Positions 1 to 12,165 are shown, counted from the first letter of the stretch. The stretch is 64,000 bases of DNA from Macrotis lagotis (GCF_037893015.1 NC_133660.1:282101067-282165066); one strand, 5' to 3'. Made by a program: numbers and translations. The notes: generated by a model not told the origin, from the letters alone.

Positions 1-700
1 ATCCTTTTCAAGGAGAGCTTTGGGAAGTTCCACAAGAAAGTGTGGGAGAGACAAGGTATGAGACTGACTACAAAACTGAGGAACTACACTTGTGCTGACC
101 TCATTGTAGGATACCTGTGAAACCTGAACAGTCTACCAGTACTGTGCCAGGAAACTGAGTCGCTTCCATTTAAATTCTTAGGAAGATTCTGAAGATCACC
201 TGGCAGAAGAAGACACCAGACACTGAGGGTCTTTCTAGATTTAAACTGCCAGGCATTCAAACTCATCTACAGAGAGTATACCTGTGATGGGCTGATCCTC
301 TTGTTCAAATGTCAACCGTATGCTTGCCTAAAACTATTCTATGGAGAACTCTCCAACAGCAAATGCTCACAGCGGGATCAGAAGAAGCAGCAAAAGGACA
401 TTCTCAAGGTTTCTCTGAAGAACTTTGGAACTGATTGGGAGACACTGGCACAAGACCACCCAGCATGGTGTGCCTTCATCAAAGAAAACACTGCTCTGAG
501 AATGAAACAGAATTGCAGTCCCTCAAAAGAAATGTAGGTGTGCAAATTTAGTCATCTCCACCCCAAATGTTCATGCGGACTATTTGTGCCAATAGGTGGT
601 AGACTCTTCCAAACTTGTATTAGTCTGATCACCTCTAGTCAGATGTAGTGATGTCGTTTCGGTCCTCCTCAAGATTGAAGAGATCAACCAACCATTTTCC
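1..700 (+). mobile_element. Non-LTR LINE 3' end (reverse transcriptase C-terminus and tail), partial
   Basis: Decayed LINE coding sequence. Translated pieces include LKLFYGELSNSKCSQRDQKK, KVSLKNFGTDWETLAQD and a degenerate Cys/His finger near 560-640, typical of the C-terminal end of a non-LTR reverse transcriptase protein found in vertebrates. It ends with a tail, tgatgtcgtttcggtcc, then a tcaag-attgaagag segment near 650-700. The 5' part lies outside the window. Frame breaks and stops show it is inactive. The same tail is seen reversed at 7465-7600 and, in modified form, on the SINEs at 15.9 and 25.5 kb. I do not give it a formal family name. Confidence 0.7.
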
Positions 701-759
701 CAACATTAGCTCAGTTAAGCGTTTTGCTATTATTCATTTGCTCTTCTTAATGTTACAAG

Positions 760-915
760 GTAGAGCCTGTTATTATCTTCATTTTATTGTTGAGAAAAGC
801 GAGGCAAATAGATTAAGTGACTTGACCAGGGACATGTGGCTAGTCGGTATCTGAGGCCAGATTTGAACACAGGTTTTCCTGACTCCAGGCCCACCAGTCT
901 ATGCATTACAACTCC
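760..915 (-). mobile_element. MIR-like SINE fragment
   Basis: Contains the MIR core read backwards: cattttattgttgagaaaa, then aagtgacttgaccaggg, gatttgaacacaggttt and ctgactccaggcccaccag. The match is degraded, in keeping with an ancient mammalian SINE. Confidence 0.6.
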
Positions 916-2439
916 CAAGTTGCCTCTAAATTAATTAAATAATTGAATGGACAGTCTGTTAGAGAAGACAAAAAAGGATATGGTCAAAGGTTCCTATAGA
1001 GTGTCTAGCCAAGGCAAGAAAAAAAAATTTCATTATTAAAAATTGGCATGAAGGAGGAGAAAGCAGGAGAGAAGATGCCAGAGGATTTTGAGGCTAAATG
1101 AAGGATAGATCTCACTGAAAATCTTGATTTTCTAAATAAGGTCTGTGAGGAGATCCTAACTTTGATTAGGGTAATTGATTAAGGAAATGTGGGAAGTTTG
1201 AAAAGAGAGAAGAGAGGGAGAAGGCAAAGTATGACTTGGCTGCCAGGGGGCTCACCTGAAGTGAGATAACAGAAAGGGGTAGTGGATCCAGGCACCTGGG
1301 TTGCTTACAGTCAGATAGAGGAAGGTCAGTTTTGATCATTGAAGTGGAATGTTTTTGGGTGATAGAAGTGGCTGAGAGAGAGTGAAAGTGTGAGTTGTGG
1401 GGTTGGAAAGGAAGGAGCTGGCTGGTTAGGGTGTTGGAGGGCACATCAACCTGCCTTTAAAGTCATCAAGGTATGAGGGCAAGAGTTGGGGAGAAGAGGA
1501 AGAAACTAGATGTTGACCTCCTTGTGGAAAGAGAAAGAGTGACCAGCCTCCTTGGGGGCCAATGGACAAGTTACCAGGATCGTGTGATATATTTTCTTGA
1601 TGTGAACTTCAAAAAAGAGACTGCTGAGTAATGTCAGCCAAGGGAGACTCTGGGAGGGGCAGCGGACCCCATAATGAGACATGCATTTGAGAAAAGATGC
1701 AGCCAGACCTGCACTGTCACCTGGGAGAAGCAAGTCTCTTCAGTACCTGAAGGTGAAGGGACCACAAGAGGAAGAGGGCCAAGGTGAATGGAAGTTTGTT
1801 AGATGAGGAATAGGAATCCCAGCAGGCAAAATGGAAAGAGTCTAAGTGGAACATGAGAGTAGATTGGGAAGATGAGGGCCAGAGAATGGGTAGTCAGGCT
1901 GGGGTAGGAGGGGGAGGAAGATTTACTAAAATGCCACTAGTGCTGGGCAAGTACCAGGTGGCAGGAGTTTGCTAGCCTTGGGTGGCACTGGGGAGGCACT
2001 GCTAGACTTAAGATACAGGTAACTGGAAGTGTAGGAATCTTTGGGGGCAGTAAACCTGGCTCTGGTCTCCTCCTTTGGATTAGATTCCAAAAGATGATCC
2101 TCTCCCTAGAGCTGCCCCTCCTGCAAATTCTTCCCAGGTTTTGGTGAAAACCTGGACCTTCTCCTAATTGCTTCATTTTGCAACCTCAGTGACCCTCAAC
2201 CTTTTCCCTAACTCCCTCACCACCACCCCACCTGAAATTCTGAGCTCCTGCCAAGACTTGCCACTTCTTCCACAGACAGTCTCCATATCGCGGTCACTAA
2301 CCTAGCTCAGCCCCCATCCCCTTTTTCCCAAGACTCACTTGGAACTGCGGTAGTCTTTGCATTAAGTAAAACATTTCATTTGAGGTTTTATTTTTACCTT
2401 GATTTGGACACTGTAGATTTCTGTCTGGTGCTGGTCCAC
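916..2439. other. No gene seen; purine-rich non-coding stretch
   Basis: G/A-rich sequence with no recognisable coding region, RNA gene or well-preserved repeat. Open frames are short and have no family resemblance. Part of it (about 1060-1900) has the texture of old antisense LINE sequence, but I cannot support a family call. Confidence 0.4.
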
Positions 2440-2600
2440 CTACCTTGCTTGAGTCTGTCTCCTTTCTAGTGCAATCTCCACATGGCTGCCAGAATCACAC
2501 ACCTATCTGACCACAGCATACTGCATTCAGAAAACCTGTTGTGCCCTGTTGCCTCTGGGATGGATAAATAATCGTGATGACTTCCTACTTTTCAGGCTTT
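2440..2600 (+). mobile_element. CR1/L3-type LINE 3' fragment
   Basis: The order of phrases agcctg..gtgcaatctccacatggctgcc, atctgaccacagcatactgc and ccctgttgcctctggg matches the 3' coding end of the old CR1/L3 elements common in mammals. It is cut off by the L1 fragment that follows. Confidence 0.45.
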
Positions 2601-3010
2601 ATTTCACAGAACTCTTGTGAACTCTGCTTTACAAGCCTCCTGGAATGTGAGTTCTCTGACCCGGGTCTTTGGGCCTCTTTATTCCCAGGTCCACTCATCC
2701 CTTCAAGCCATCATCAGTGCTTGTAAGTCTTCCCAGGTGTCTTCCATCACAATCATAAACACAATTTGTTTAGCCAATCCCCAATTGATGAACATCCCTC
2801 CTACTTCCAATGTTTTGCCTCCACAGAAAAAAAGAGCTGCTAATAAATATTTTTGTACAAATAGGTCCTTTCCCTTTTTCTTTGATCTCTTTGAGATGCA
2901 GGCCTGCTAGTGGTGTTGCTGGTCAAAGGGTAGCAGTTTTATAGTCCTTTGGGCTGACTTCCAGACTGTTCTCTGGAATGGGCCAGTTCCAAGCTCCATT
3001 TCAGTTTCTG
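2600..3010 (-). mobile_element. L1 3'-end fragment, antisense
   Basis: Carries the hallmark antisense L1 ORF2 end: ccaatccccaattgatgaac, agagctgctaataaatattt, gtggtgttgctggtcaaagg and atagtcctttgggctgactt. It covers only the last part of ORF2 and is 5' truncated. Confidence 0.8.
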
Positions 3011-5492
3011 GGGCCAGAGAGTAGCCTCAGGCTGAGACCTCTCTGGGTCAGAGTAGAATTTGACCCCCACATTCCCGGAGCTCTTTGATCCTGCCCCTGG
3101 CTCTCTGTCCACACCTGCTTAGAGGAGGGGTTGAATGAGTGATTGCCAACTCTTACCTTAGGCAGTTACCTGCTCTGTGACTGGGACTAAGCCTGTTCGT
3201 TGCCAGCCTCAGCCTCCTCTTTGCACTTGGCGCTACCTTCCAGTCTTGCAAAGATCATCATTCTATTTATAAAGCATTCTGTAAAGGCTTCTCTGCATCT
3301 CTCTGTGTGTGCACTCACACACATATGTCAGCCATCATTCACCAGTACGACACAGATGTAGAGGAAATGAGAGAAAGAGGGGCTTCACCCAAGAGGCTGG
3401 TAAAGACCTAGAGGCCGGGGAGGTAACAGCCCTTCCTTTCCGGGAAGGGCTGGGGAGGGATGATGTGAGGAAGAAAAGAGGAAATTGAAAGTCAAATCAG
3501 GCCTTGGGGGATCTTGCAGGATAGATTCAGGGGATTGGAACCAGGTGGTGGCTCCCTGGGCTGGCTGGGCCTGGGATTTCTGCATGATTGCTTTCTCCAT
3601 CCACTTAGCATGGGGATTCTGGAGTGTGTTCACTGATGTCTCCTAGGAACCCAACTCAGGGGTCCAAAGAGGCAGCACATTTTACAGTGGCCAATCAGAT
3701 TCTCACAAAGAAGAGAGGCTTGGAGTTTGGTATGGTGCCAGTCACTTAGGCCCAAGAGAGCTCCATCCTCTCCCCTCCAAGGCCCCTTCCTTTGCCCATT
3801 CACTGCATGATTCTGGGGCTTTACACACAAAGCAGAAAGGGGGTGAGGCTTCTGCAGTAGTCATTGGAGGACCAGGCCCAGGCACTCTCCAGCCTCCTAG
3901 ACACTGCTGCCTGTGAGGAAGGGTTGGGAGTCAGCACTCGGGACCTCAGGCCCAGAGCTGTCTCTGCACATTGTTCTTCTCCCTCCTCCCTCTGGCCTGG
4001 CCACCCCCTGGCTGAGCATTCTGGGTTGGAGATGGAAAATGATTCCAAGCCCCCACAGAGAACCGGATGGAAAATTAGCCCTGGATCTTTGGGAGCAGAG
4101 GCGGAGCCACTTGTTGCTGGGCTCTGAGCAGGTGCTGGAAGAGACTTAAATCTGCAGAAATGAGGGCCCTCCCCCATTACCACGTGGGGCAGGGGTGCAA
4201 TTATGGGATCTTGGGTGGCATCATCCACTTCCCTCTGCTTTTCTTCTCTTCTTACTTCTCCCTTCCCCTCCCCCCCACCAAGTGCCAGAGTAAGGCTAAG
4301 ACACAACATTCAAAGCTGCTTAGATGGAGAAGATGGATGGGGAAAAGGGAGAATCAGCATCCTTGCCAGTTTTGTTTTGTTTGATATTTAACGATCCAGG
4401 ATTTCCCTGTTGCTTTTTATCCTAGGCAGTCAAGAATTAATTAGCTCGGTTGTGGGTTCTCAGCCCTTCTGGAGAACAGTCCTTGGAACACCTCTGGCCC
4501 CAGGATATCATCTATTCGGCCTCTGCCTCAGCTGGATGGAAGAAGAAAGGGGCCAGTGACTCTGGCCCTGTGGCCTCAATTTGTTTTCTGCTTCAGCTCT
4601 GGGAGGGGTGGCAGCTTTCCTTAACATTTGTATCAGTTCTTCCTTGACCTTCTCCAAGACAGGAGGACCTTTCCTGATTCACTTGCTTTGCCCTGAAGTT
4701 TCAGTGAATAAAGGGGGGACTGGGCCACCTAACACTGAGGTGGTCAGGGAAGTGGGGGCCCACCCTCCCCAGATTGTCCTTCCCATCCCCAGATGCCCCA
4801 GGGGCATCTCTCAGCTGGTGAGAATTGATTGAGGACCCTTGACAGGAGTTAAAGCAAATCTGGCTTGTGGACAGGTGAAGTGTGCTTAGGCAGAAGGATG
4901 CCAGCTCCAGTGGCTACTGTGGCCCAGCTTAGACCTGAGGCTTGGTGCAGCAAAACAATGAATGATACATTCTCTACTCAGGGAGCCAGTGGGTCAGGGG
5001 GGGTTGGGAGCCACAAGATCAGTTGTCTTACTGCTTCTTCCTTCTTTGACCTTTGGACACCAACTTTTCTACCCCCACAACCCTAGACCAAGTAACTCTC
5101 CCCTCAAGCCTGGCACCTTCCAGTTGTTCTGCACTGACTCTTGCTAACATGGCAGGAAAACATTTCCAAAAGTATGAGGGCCTAGAACGTGCTGAGGTCA
5201 CAGGGAAAGCAAGATGGACCAGAGCTGGGGTGGGGGCCAGGAGCAAGTCAGGAAGAAACAGGAAACCAGACACTGCTCCCACACCGAAGCTTTTTTAGGC
5301 CACAGAAAGTCATAAGTTGAACTGTAGATGGCCCAGCAGGCTGGAGGAAGCAGAGTTGATGTCGGGTCAGCTTGGCCACCCCCTGCAGGGCCAGACTGGC
5401 CCAAGCCCCATTGGGCTTGACTCTTAAGATTCCAAACCCTCCCTTGGTCCTGGACTCTTGGACTGCCCAGCCTGGCCTGTCCCAGTCCACCT

Positions 5493-5494
<2 letters not shown>
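3011..5494. other. No gene or clear repeat seen
   Basis: Unique-looking sequence with many short open frames on both strands and none with a recognisable domain or codon pattern. It could be intronic to PC or intergenic. Confidence 0.4.

Positions 5495-5530
<36 letters not shown>
5495..5530. repeat. (CA)n microsatellite
   Basis: About 18 uninterrupted ac dinucleotides. The apparent Thr-His open frame through it is an artefact of the repeat. Confidence 0.95.
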
Positions 5531-5531
<1 letters not shown>

Positions 5532-5879
5532 CCAGTGTTTCATTGACTTATGTGTACATAAAACAGAAAAGGCCAGATTCCCTTCTAACCCTTCCTATAA
5601 ACATCCTCACACGCTTTTCTAAACACACTCTCAAAGATAATCACTTTTTTATGGGCACAGACATAAATTGAGCACAACCCACTGGAGAAAGACATAAATA
5701 CACTTAACCTAAATACGTCTGTGGACACACTTAGGTAGATCTGAGGGACACACAGGCCAATTCATTTAGAAAAAATGTGCGTGCTCACCTCCTCGGACAC
5801 TGGGATGTAGACATTCTGCTGAGAGAAAGCAAATAAATAGGAAGCAAACTATGGATAGAAAATAGTTAACGGGGGCAAG

Positions 5880-7440
5880 CCCTGGAATTGAAAGATTAGG
5901 AAAGGCTTTCTGGAGAAAATTTTAAAGGAAGCTTAGGAGCTTAGTAGGCAACATTGGGTTGAGAAGAGTCTTCCAGCCACGGAACCCAGCCAGAGAGATT
6001 GTTGAGAGTGGAGAGATGAAGCTCTGATTTGTGGAATAGCCAGGAGGTCACTGGATTGATGAGGATGTGGGGGGGCAGGTGATCAAAGGCTCTGAATGAC
6101 CAACCCCATTATGTATTTGATTCTGGAGGCAACAGGGAGCCACCATAATTTACTGAGTGAAGGAGTGATGTGGCCGGACCTATACTTTAGGAAAATCAGT
6201 TTGGTGACTGGAGTGGGCAGAAACTGAGGCAGACAGACCCACCTGCAGACTAGTATGGTACTAGGTGTGAGGTGGTGAAGGCCAGGACCAGGGTGGGAGC
6301 CATGTCAGTGTAGAGAAGGGAGGGGTGTTTGAGAGATGCTGCAGAGGTAAAAGTCAATAAGCCTTGATTCCATAGTGGCAATGGGGAATAAGGGAATCCT
6401 GGGGGAATTGCAGGTTTTGAGCTTGAGGGAGTGGGAGGATGGTGTTGCTCTTTATAGTAATAGGGAAGTAGGGGGAAGAGGGACTGGGGGGGTGGAGTTC
6501 TGTTTTGGACTTGTTGAGTTTGAGATATCTACTAGACATCTGGATTGAGATGTCTGAAGGGCAGTTAGAGATGAAAGATTGTCAGTATAAAGATTAGGAC
6601 TGAATAAACAGGTTTGAGAATTCTCAGCATAGAGAGAATTGAATCCATGGAATCTGATGAAATCACCACCTAAAGTAACCTAGATGGAGAAGAGAAGAGG
6701 GCCCAGCACAGAGCCCTGACGTATACCTGGTGCTGGGTCTGCTTAGCTCATGTGATCTAGAAGAAGGTCCAGCAAAGGAAACTGAGAAGGAGGAGAACCA
6801 GGACAGGACAGGGCAGTGCTACAAAGACCTGGAGAGAAGAGAGGGGTAAGGAGAAGGTCATTCACAGGCTGCCGAGAGGCCAAGGAGAAAGAGGATTGAG
6901 AAAGACCCTTGGATCAGGTAACTGAGAGATCCTTAGCAACCTTGGGAGAGCAGTGTCAGTGGAATGATGAGATGGGGAGGCTAGATCAAGGGAAGATGAG
7001 AAGAGACTGGAAGGAAAGGAATTGTTGAAGCCCCTGAAGTCCCTGTCAGGGAGGTAGACTACAAAAGGGATGGATGAGGAGACTGGCATGTTTACAGTCA
7101 GGGAAGTGGCCAGTAGAGGAGAGATTGGAAATAAATTATAGAGTGGGGATGATGCGGGGGCAGTCTTTTGGAGGAGATGAGATGGATTGAAGTCACTTTA
7201 GAGTTGGCCTTGGTGAGGAGTAAGGCCACCTCTTCATGTGAGACAGGAAGAAGAAGCTCTTGGTGGATGGCCTCAAATGTTTTCTGTAAGGTAGGAGGTG
7301 AGATTTTTAACTGAGAGAATGGGGAAGGAGGAAGCATGAGAGCTTTGGGAAGGGTTTGAAAAAGTTTGCAAGAGTTGTGAGAGAATGAGTGAATTAGGGA
7401 GGTTTAGAAGGCTTGCCTAACATCAGTGAGAACCCAATTG
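5880..7440 (-). mobile_element. CR1/L3-type LINE body, antisense, decayed
   Basis: The reverse complement near 6690-6760 encodes GIRQGSVLGPLLFSI, the CR1-clade reverse transcriptase motif (GVPQGSVLGPLLF). Upstream parts on the minus strand near 7098-7337 read EEVALLLTKANSK, similar to the family's EEV..LLK.LKSSKA stretch. Several stops and frame changes show it is an old inactive copy. Its outer limits are estimated. Confidence 0.6.
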
Positions 7441-7464
7441 AGGTTACATAATAGGATTGTAGCA

Positions 7465-7600
7465 GTTCTTGTCCTTCATTATTGAAAAAGCAAAATGACA
7501 TCACTACATTAGAGATATACAACAGAGTGTCTGACTGGCTGATCAGATCAACATGAGCTCAGGGTGCTTTTCCACAGGTCGGGCACAAGTAGTCCATGGG
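7465..7600 (-). mobile_element. LINE 3' tail, same family as at 1-700
   Basis: The reverse complement gives catggactacttgtgcccga, tgtggaaaagc, ctgatcagccagtcagacac, tagtgatgtcattttgc and aatgaaggacaag. These match, in order, the C-terminal finger and tail of the LINE at the left end of the window (ggactatttgtgccaat, gtctgatcacctctagtcag, tagtgatgtcgtttcgg). Confidence 0.7.
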
Positions 7601-7659
7601 AACCCCTGGGGTAAGCACCCTAAACTTACTGATGTCATATTTCTTCATCCCCCACACGT

Positions 7660-8170
7660 GGATTATTGCTAGAGCTGCTAGGATGGGAAGGGTCTGTCTG
7701 CCCATCCAGGCTCTCCCCACCCCAGTCCATCCTCCATTCAGCCACCAAAGGGGTTTTCCTAAAGGCTGCCCCTTCCCCTACTTCCTATAGCCTCTTGCAG
7801 CAAATACAAAATCCTCTGTGTGCCATTCAAAGCCCTTTATCACCCAGCTGCCTTCCAGTCTTTTTCCTGTGTCCAGTGGCCCCAACCTCCTGCTGTCCCA
7901 GGAACAAGACCCTCTTTCTCTCAGCTCTGGCATTTTTTCCAGCTGTCCTGGGACTTTCCCTCTTCATCTCTGCCCACTGACCTCCCTGGCTTCCTTCAGG
8001 TCCCAGCTCAGATACCCTTAGCTTGGAGTGTCTTCCTTCTGTTAATGATTCCCTCTTTATCCCTGCTTTGTTTGTTCATAGGTCCCCTTTAGACTGGGAG
8101 TTTCCTGAGGGAAAGGATTGGCCTTACTTTATTGTCTCCCTAAAGCTTTAGCCCAGACTTGGCATGGTTA
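7660..8170 (+). mobile_element. CR1/L3-type LINE 3' end
   Basis: Shows the ordered landmarks of this family: ccattcagccaccaaagggg, aaatacaaaatcctctgtgt, gccattcaaagccctttatc, ggcttccttcaggtcccagc and the terminal gactgggagtttcctgaggg. No intact reading frame is present. Confidence 0.65.
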
Positions 8171-8184
8171 TTGTTTGATTGATC

Positions 8185-8295
8185 GGGCACCGGGCTGGAG
8201 ACAGGGAAGCTCATGTTCCCGAGTTCAGATCTGGACTCAAATACTGACTGTGTGACCCTGGTCATACAAGTCTGGTCATGAAGTGATGGCCTTGG
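8185..8295 (+). mobile_element. MIR-like SINE fragment
   Basis: Contains gggctggagacaggg, gttcagatctggactcaaat and actgactgtgtgaccctggt, the tRNA-like head and the start of the MIR core. Confidence 0.5.
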
Positions 8296-9515
8296 AGGAA
8301 GCTGACGGTGGACAGGGGGCAGGGCCAGTAGATGGTGATGTGGTACAGCGAACATGTGATGTGGGTGAGAGTGAGGCCTGAGGTGTTCCCACCTGGGCAT
8401 CTACTCTTTCTCTTCCAAATCACATTGGACATCTGTAGTACAAGGACCACATGCCAGTATTTCCAGCAGAGCCACCTCAGTCCCCAAGGGCCTCCTTTGG
8501 TTTCTGCCCACTCCTCAGCCCAGCTGAGTCCACCTGGGCCTAGTGAGGCGATGTGATAAAGAGCGCTGGGTCAACGTCCATTCCCTTGATTTGTGGCTCT
8601 AGTCTAATGATTACAGTGGATGTTGACTTCCATGGATTGGACAAGAATAAAGCCAGTTCTGCTTTACCTCACTGTTTCACACAATGCAAATACAGAAATA
8701 TCATATTCCCTCATTTTCTATTTAAAAAATTCCTATAGGCATAAAGCAGAATTCTGGAAAATCATTTAGGCAAGCATATTCACAGATAAAGAAGTATTTC
8801 TTACATAGAAAAAGTCCAAGGATCACAAAGTCTGCAGAACTTTGGGTAATCAAACACCGAAGTTCTGATTCAATCAGTATAAAAATTCAAATTTGGGACA
8901 GGGCAAACTTTAAAACAGCAGCCAGGAAAGAAGGGGAGGGGAGGGGGCTGTGGGAACAGGCGTGTGGGGACTGTGGGGACATGGAAACTGAGCACTGTCT
9001 AACTAGTAGAAGGTTCTGGTTCTCTTAGAAAATATTTTATCCTATATTTTCCTTCTAAACTTAAGTCCGTTGAAGCCTAATTCCAGCCAGTGTTTCACTT
9101 GAGGTTTTAGGGAGCTTGATATTCTTGGTGACAACATGACAGAATAATAAGGTGACTACTTTTCCTGCCTATTGTGGATAAATTAGATGATTTAAATACT
9201 TTCTTCTGCTCCACGATAAGTCATGGGTCACTCCTCTGCATCTCATCCCTGGATTGTTGACCGGTCTTGCTACGAGAATGTCTGCAAGCTTCGAGATATC
9301 TTCCTTCCATTTGGGAGATTCTCCAGGAAGAGGTTCTGGTTTGACCCAGAGTTCTTGGCCCTTTTATGCAATGTCTACTTGCTTATGGTTTACTTGTAAC
9401 TCTTCCAATTTCAACACATTTTTACTAGGTTCACACGTGAATGTGCCTTGTTTCACTTGACCTGCCCTGGCCTTTATTCGATGTGTGACCTTCAGCAAGT
9501 CATCTAAAATCTGTC
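8296..9515. other. No gene seen
   Basis: No supported coding region or named repeat. The 8680-8890 stretch is AT-rich and the 8930-8990 stretch is G-rich; neither resembles a known feature. Confidence 0.4.
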
Positions 9516-9533
9516 AGACAATCCCCATTTATT

Positions 9534-9658
9534 TTTTTTTAACATTTTAGAAAGATTTTATTTATTTCAAGTTTTACAATTTCCCCCCATTCTTGCTTCC
9601 CACCCCCCACAGAAGGCAGTCTGTTAGTCATTGTTTCCATGGTCTACATTGATCTAAG
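9534..9658 (-). mobile_element. Very short L1 insertion (3' UTR only) with target-site duplication
   Basis: About 125 bases of L1 3' UTR (ttttacaatttcccccc, cagaaggcagtctgttagtc, ggtctacattgatctaag on the plus strand) flanked by agacaatccccatttatt at 9516-9533 and agacaatccctatttatt at 9659-9676. One mismatch separates the two duplications. It is an extreme 5' truncation. Confidence 0.8.
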
Positions 9659-10144
9659 AGACAATCCCTATTTATTAAAGAATGCCAGGCACCATGCAAA
9701 CCAGTCCCTGCCCTCCAGGGCGCTCTAGATGCCCCCTTGCCGGACCTTTGCTGTTGTGGGCTGGGGCCAACCCTCTGTGGACAGCTAGGCAGAGATGGTC
9801 CAGGAATGGCAGCAACTAGGAGCCAGCTCTGCTTCCCCCTGGACACCCTCCCCCCAACTCATCATCCTTGCTTTCCTCTGTCTGGCTTTCCAGTTTGTCT
9901 GATAGGAGCTTGCGAGGCAGTCTCTGGCAGCTTTGCCGAAAACAGCCCCCAGAACTCTCACCCTGGGCTAGGGCCAGGCCAGACTCTTGCCCACTAATCC
10001 AGGGCCTCTCTTCCCCTGGGCAAACCCCCAGCTGGGACAGCCCAGCCATCGCAGGAATCTCTTCCAGCCTCTTGTCACCTCTTTGTCTCTGATAACAGAA
10101 TTCCTGGCTTCTCGTTCCTCATGTCCCTACCAGGCTGGAGCATT

Positions 10145-11135
10145 ATTTTTTCTTTTTTAAACATTTATTTATTTTGAATTTTACAATTTCCCCCCTAATC
10201 TCACTTCCCTCCCCCCACCCCTCACAGAAGGCAGTCTTAGTCTTTACATTGTTCCCATGGTATACATTGATCTAAGTTGAATGTGATGAGAGAGAAATCA
10301 TATCCTTAAGGAAGAAAAATAAAGTATGAGATAGCAAAATTACATAATAATGGGTTTTTAAAAATTAAAAGTAATAGTCTTTGGCTAAGAAAAGAATTCT
10401 TTTTTAAATTTATTTTTATGAAAGATATTGAGTTTTACATTTTTCCCCCAATCTTGCTTCCCTCCCCCCTCCCCCCCACAGAAAGCACCCTGTCAGTCTT
10501 TACTTTGTTTCCATGTTGTACCTTGTTCCAAATTGGGTGTGATGAGAGAGAAATCATATCCTTAAAGAGAAGAGAAGTCTAAGAGGTAACAAGATCAGAC
10601 AATAAGATATCTGTTGTTTTTTTTTTTCTAAATTAAAGGGAATAGTCCTTGCACTTTGTTCAAACTCCACAGCTCCTTATCTGGATACAGATGGTACGCT
10701 CCTTGGCAGATTGCCCAAAATTGTCCCTGATTGTTGCACTGATGGAATGAGTGAGTCCTTCAAGGTTGAACATCACCCCCATGTTGCTGTTAGGGTGTAC
10801 AGTGTTTTTCTGGTTCTGCTCATCCGGCTCAGCATCAGTTCATACAAATCCCTCCAGGCTTCCCTGAATTCCCGTCCTTCCTGGTTTCTAATAGAACAAT
10901 AGTGTTCCATGACATACATAGACCACAGTTTGTTAAGCTATTCCCCAAATGAAGGACATTTACTGGATTTCCAATTCTTTGCCACCACAAACAGGGCTGC
11001 TATAAATATTTTTGTACAAGTGATGTTTTTACCCTCTTTCCTCATCTCTCCAAGGTATAGACCCAGTAGTGGTATTGCTGGGTCAAAGGGTATGCACATT
11101 TTTGTTGCCCTTTGGGCATAGTTCCAAATAGCTTT
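10145..11135 (-). mobile_element. 5'-truncated L1 with target-site duplication and doubled 3' UTR
   Basis: Flanked by a perfect 14-base duplication, caggctggagcatt, at 10131-10144 and 11136-11149. The minus strand encodes the ORF2 C-terminus (PFDPAIPLLGLYLGEMRKEG, then KIFIAALFVVAKNWKSSKCP). The 3' UTR is present twice in tandem, about 10145-10397 and 10398-10650; each copy has the acaatttcccccc-type start, a cagaa(g/a)gca block and gatgagagagaaatcatatc. The two copies differ at many positions. Confidence 0.85.
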
Positions 11136-11149
11136 CAGGCTGGAGCATT

Positions 11150-11995
11150 TTATCACGTACTTCAGCCAGCCACACCAGAAGAGCCCAGAGGAGAGCCCTG
11201 TGGAGGGAGGGGCCTTGGGGGGGCATCCCTTGGAGCCCCTTCCTTATGTAGATGAGGAAGAGGAGGCCCAGGAAGAGGCCATCAGTACAGTAAGATGGTT
11301 ACATGTAGTCTTAAACAAGCCTCAGGCAGGGGGAAGGTCAGGGATGCCTTCCCTAGGACACTGCCCCGGCTGCACCCAGGCCATCTCTCTAGTGTCTCCT
11401 ATTGACCAAGCACTTATTAGGCATCAGAAACCACTAGCAGCCCCATGGCGTGGACCTGAACCGACAGCTTTGATTTCTAAATGGAGGCTAAAGCCAGAGG
11501 GGAGAATCAGAACCCAGAGCCCCCGACCAAGTCCAGCATCAGAGCCGGGACCCAGGGCAGCCAACTCCAATGGCCTGATTGCTGCCAGGGAGCCCTTGGC
11601 TGAGGTCTTCTTGACTGGTGCCCTACACCCCAAGAAGGGCCACCAGAGTTGTGGTGCCTCCTGGGGTTCTGCTGATGGCAACCTGAGTGGCCTCCCCCCC
11701 AGCAGCCTCTCTCCTCCTCCTCCTCCTCATGAATGGAAGACACCAAAACCGAGTGTGGAATCATTGCTGGCTTCATTGTGGGTAATTTGTGACTGATAAT
11801 TAAGTCTAATTGCTGCTCTCTTCAGTACAGGCTTTTCTGTTCAATTGTCCGGACCTAAGACAGCCCTTCTGGTCCTTCGATCACTGCGAGGGACCCCAGT
11901 GTTGGCCCATGGTCCAGTGACACACCTAAGGTGTCCTTGGGCTTTCCAGTCTGTCACCTCGCCTTCCCTACCCCCTGAAAATAAAAGAAAAAAAC
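11150..11995. other. No gene assigned; a 198-codon open frame lacks domain support
   Basis: A frame at 11200-11796 (+) begins MEGGALGGHPLEPLPYVDEE and is Pro/Ser-rich at its end. It has no domain I recognise, starts right after an L1, and has overlapping frames of similar length on the other strand. I treat it as chance. Confidence 0.5.
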
Positions 11996-12165
11996 AATAG
12001 CTAACATTTCTGTAGCATTTGAAGGTTTACCTTACAAATGTTGCCTCATTTTATCCTCTGAGACAAAGGTTAAATGACTTGCCTGGGATCACCCAGCTAG
12101 CAAGTGTCTGAGGTGGGATTTGAACCTGTGCTTTTCTGACTGCAGGCCTTGCTCTGTCCTGTATC
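11996..12165 (-). mobile_element. MIR-like SINE fragment
   Basis: Reads gctaacatttctgtagcatt, cattttatcctctgagacaa, aatgacttgcctgggatcac, ccagctagcaagtgtctgag and gggatttgaacctgtgcttt: MIR core and head in reverse orientation. Confidence 0.7.

Noticed and set aside
11200-11796. A 198-codon open frame
   Set aside because: No domain, no splice partners, opposite-strand frames of similar quality, low-complexity end.
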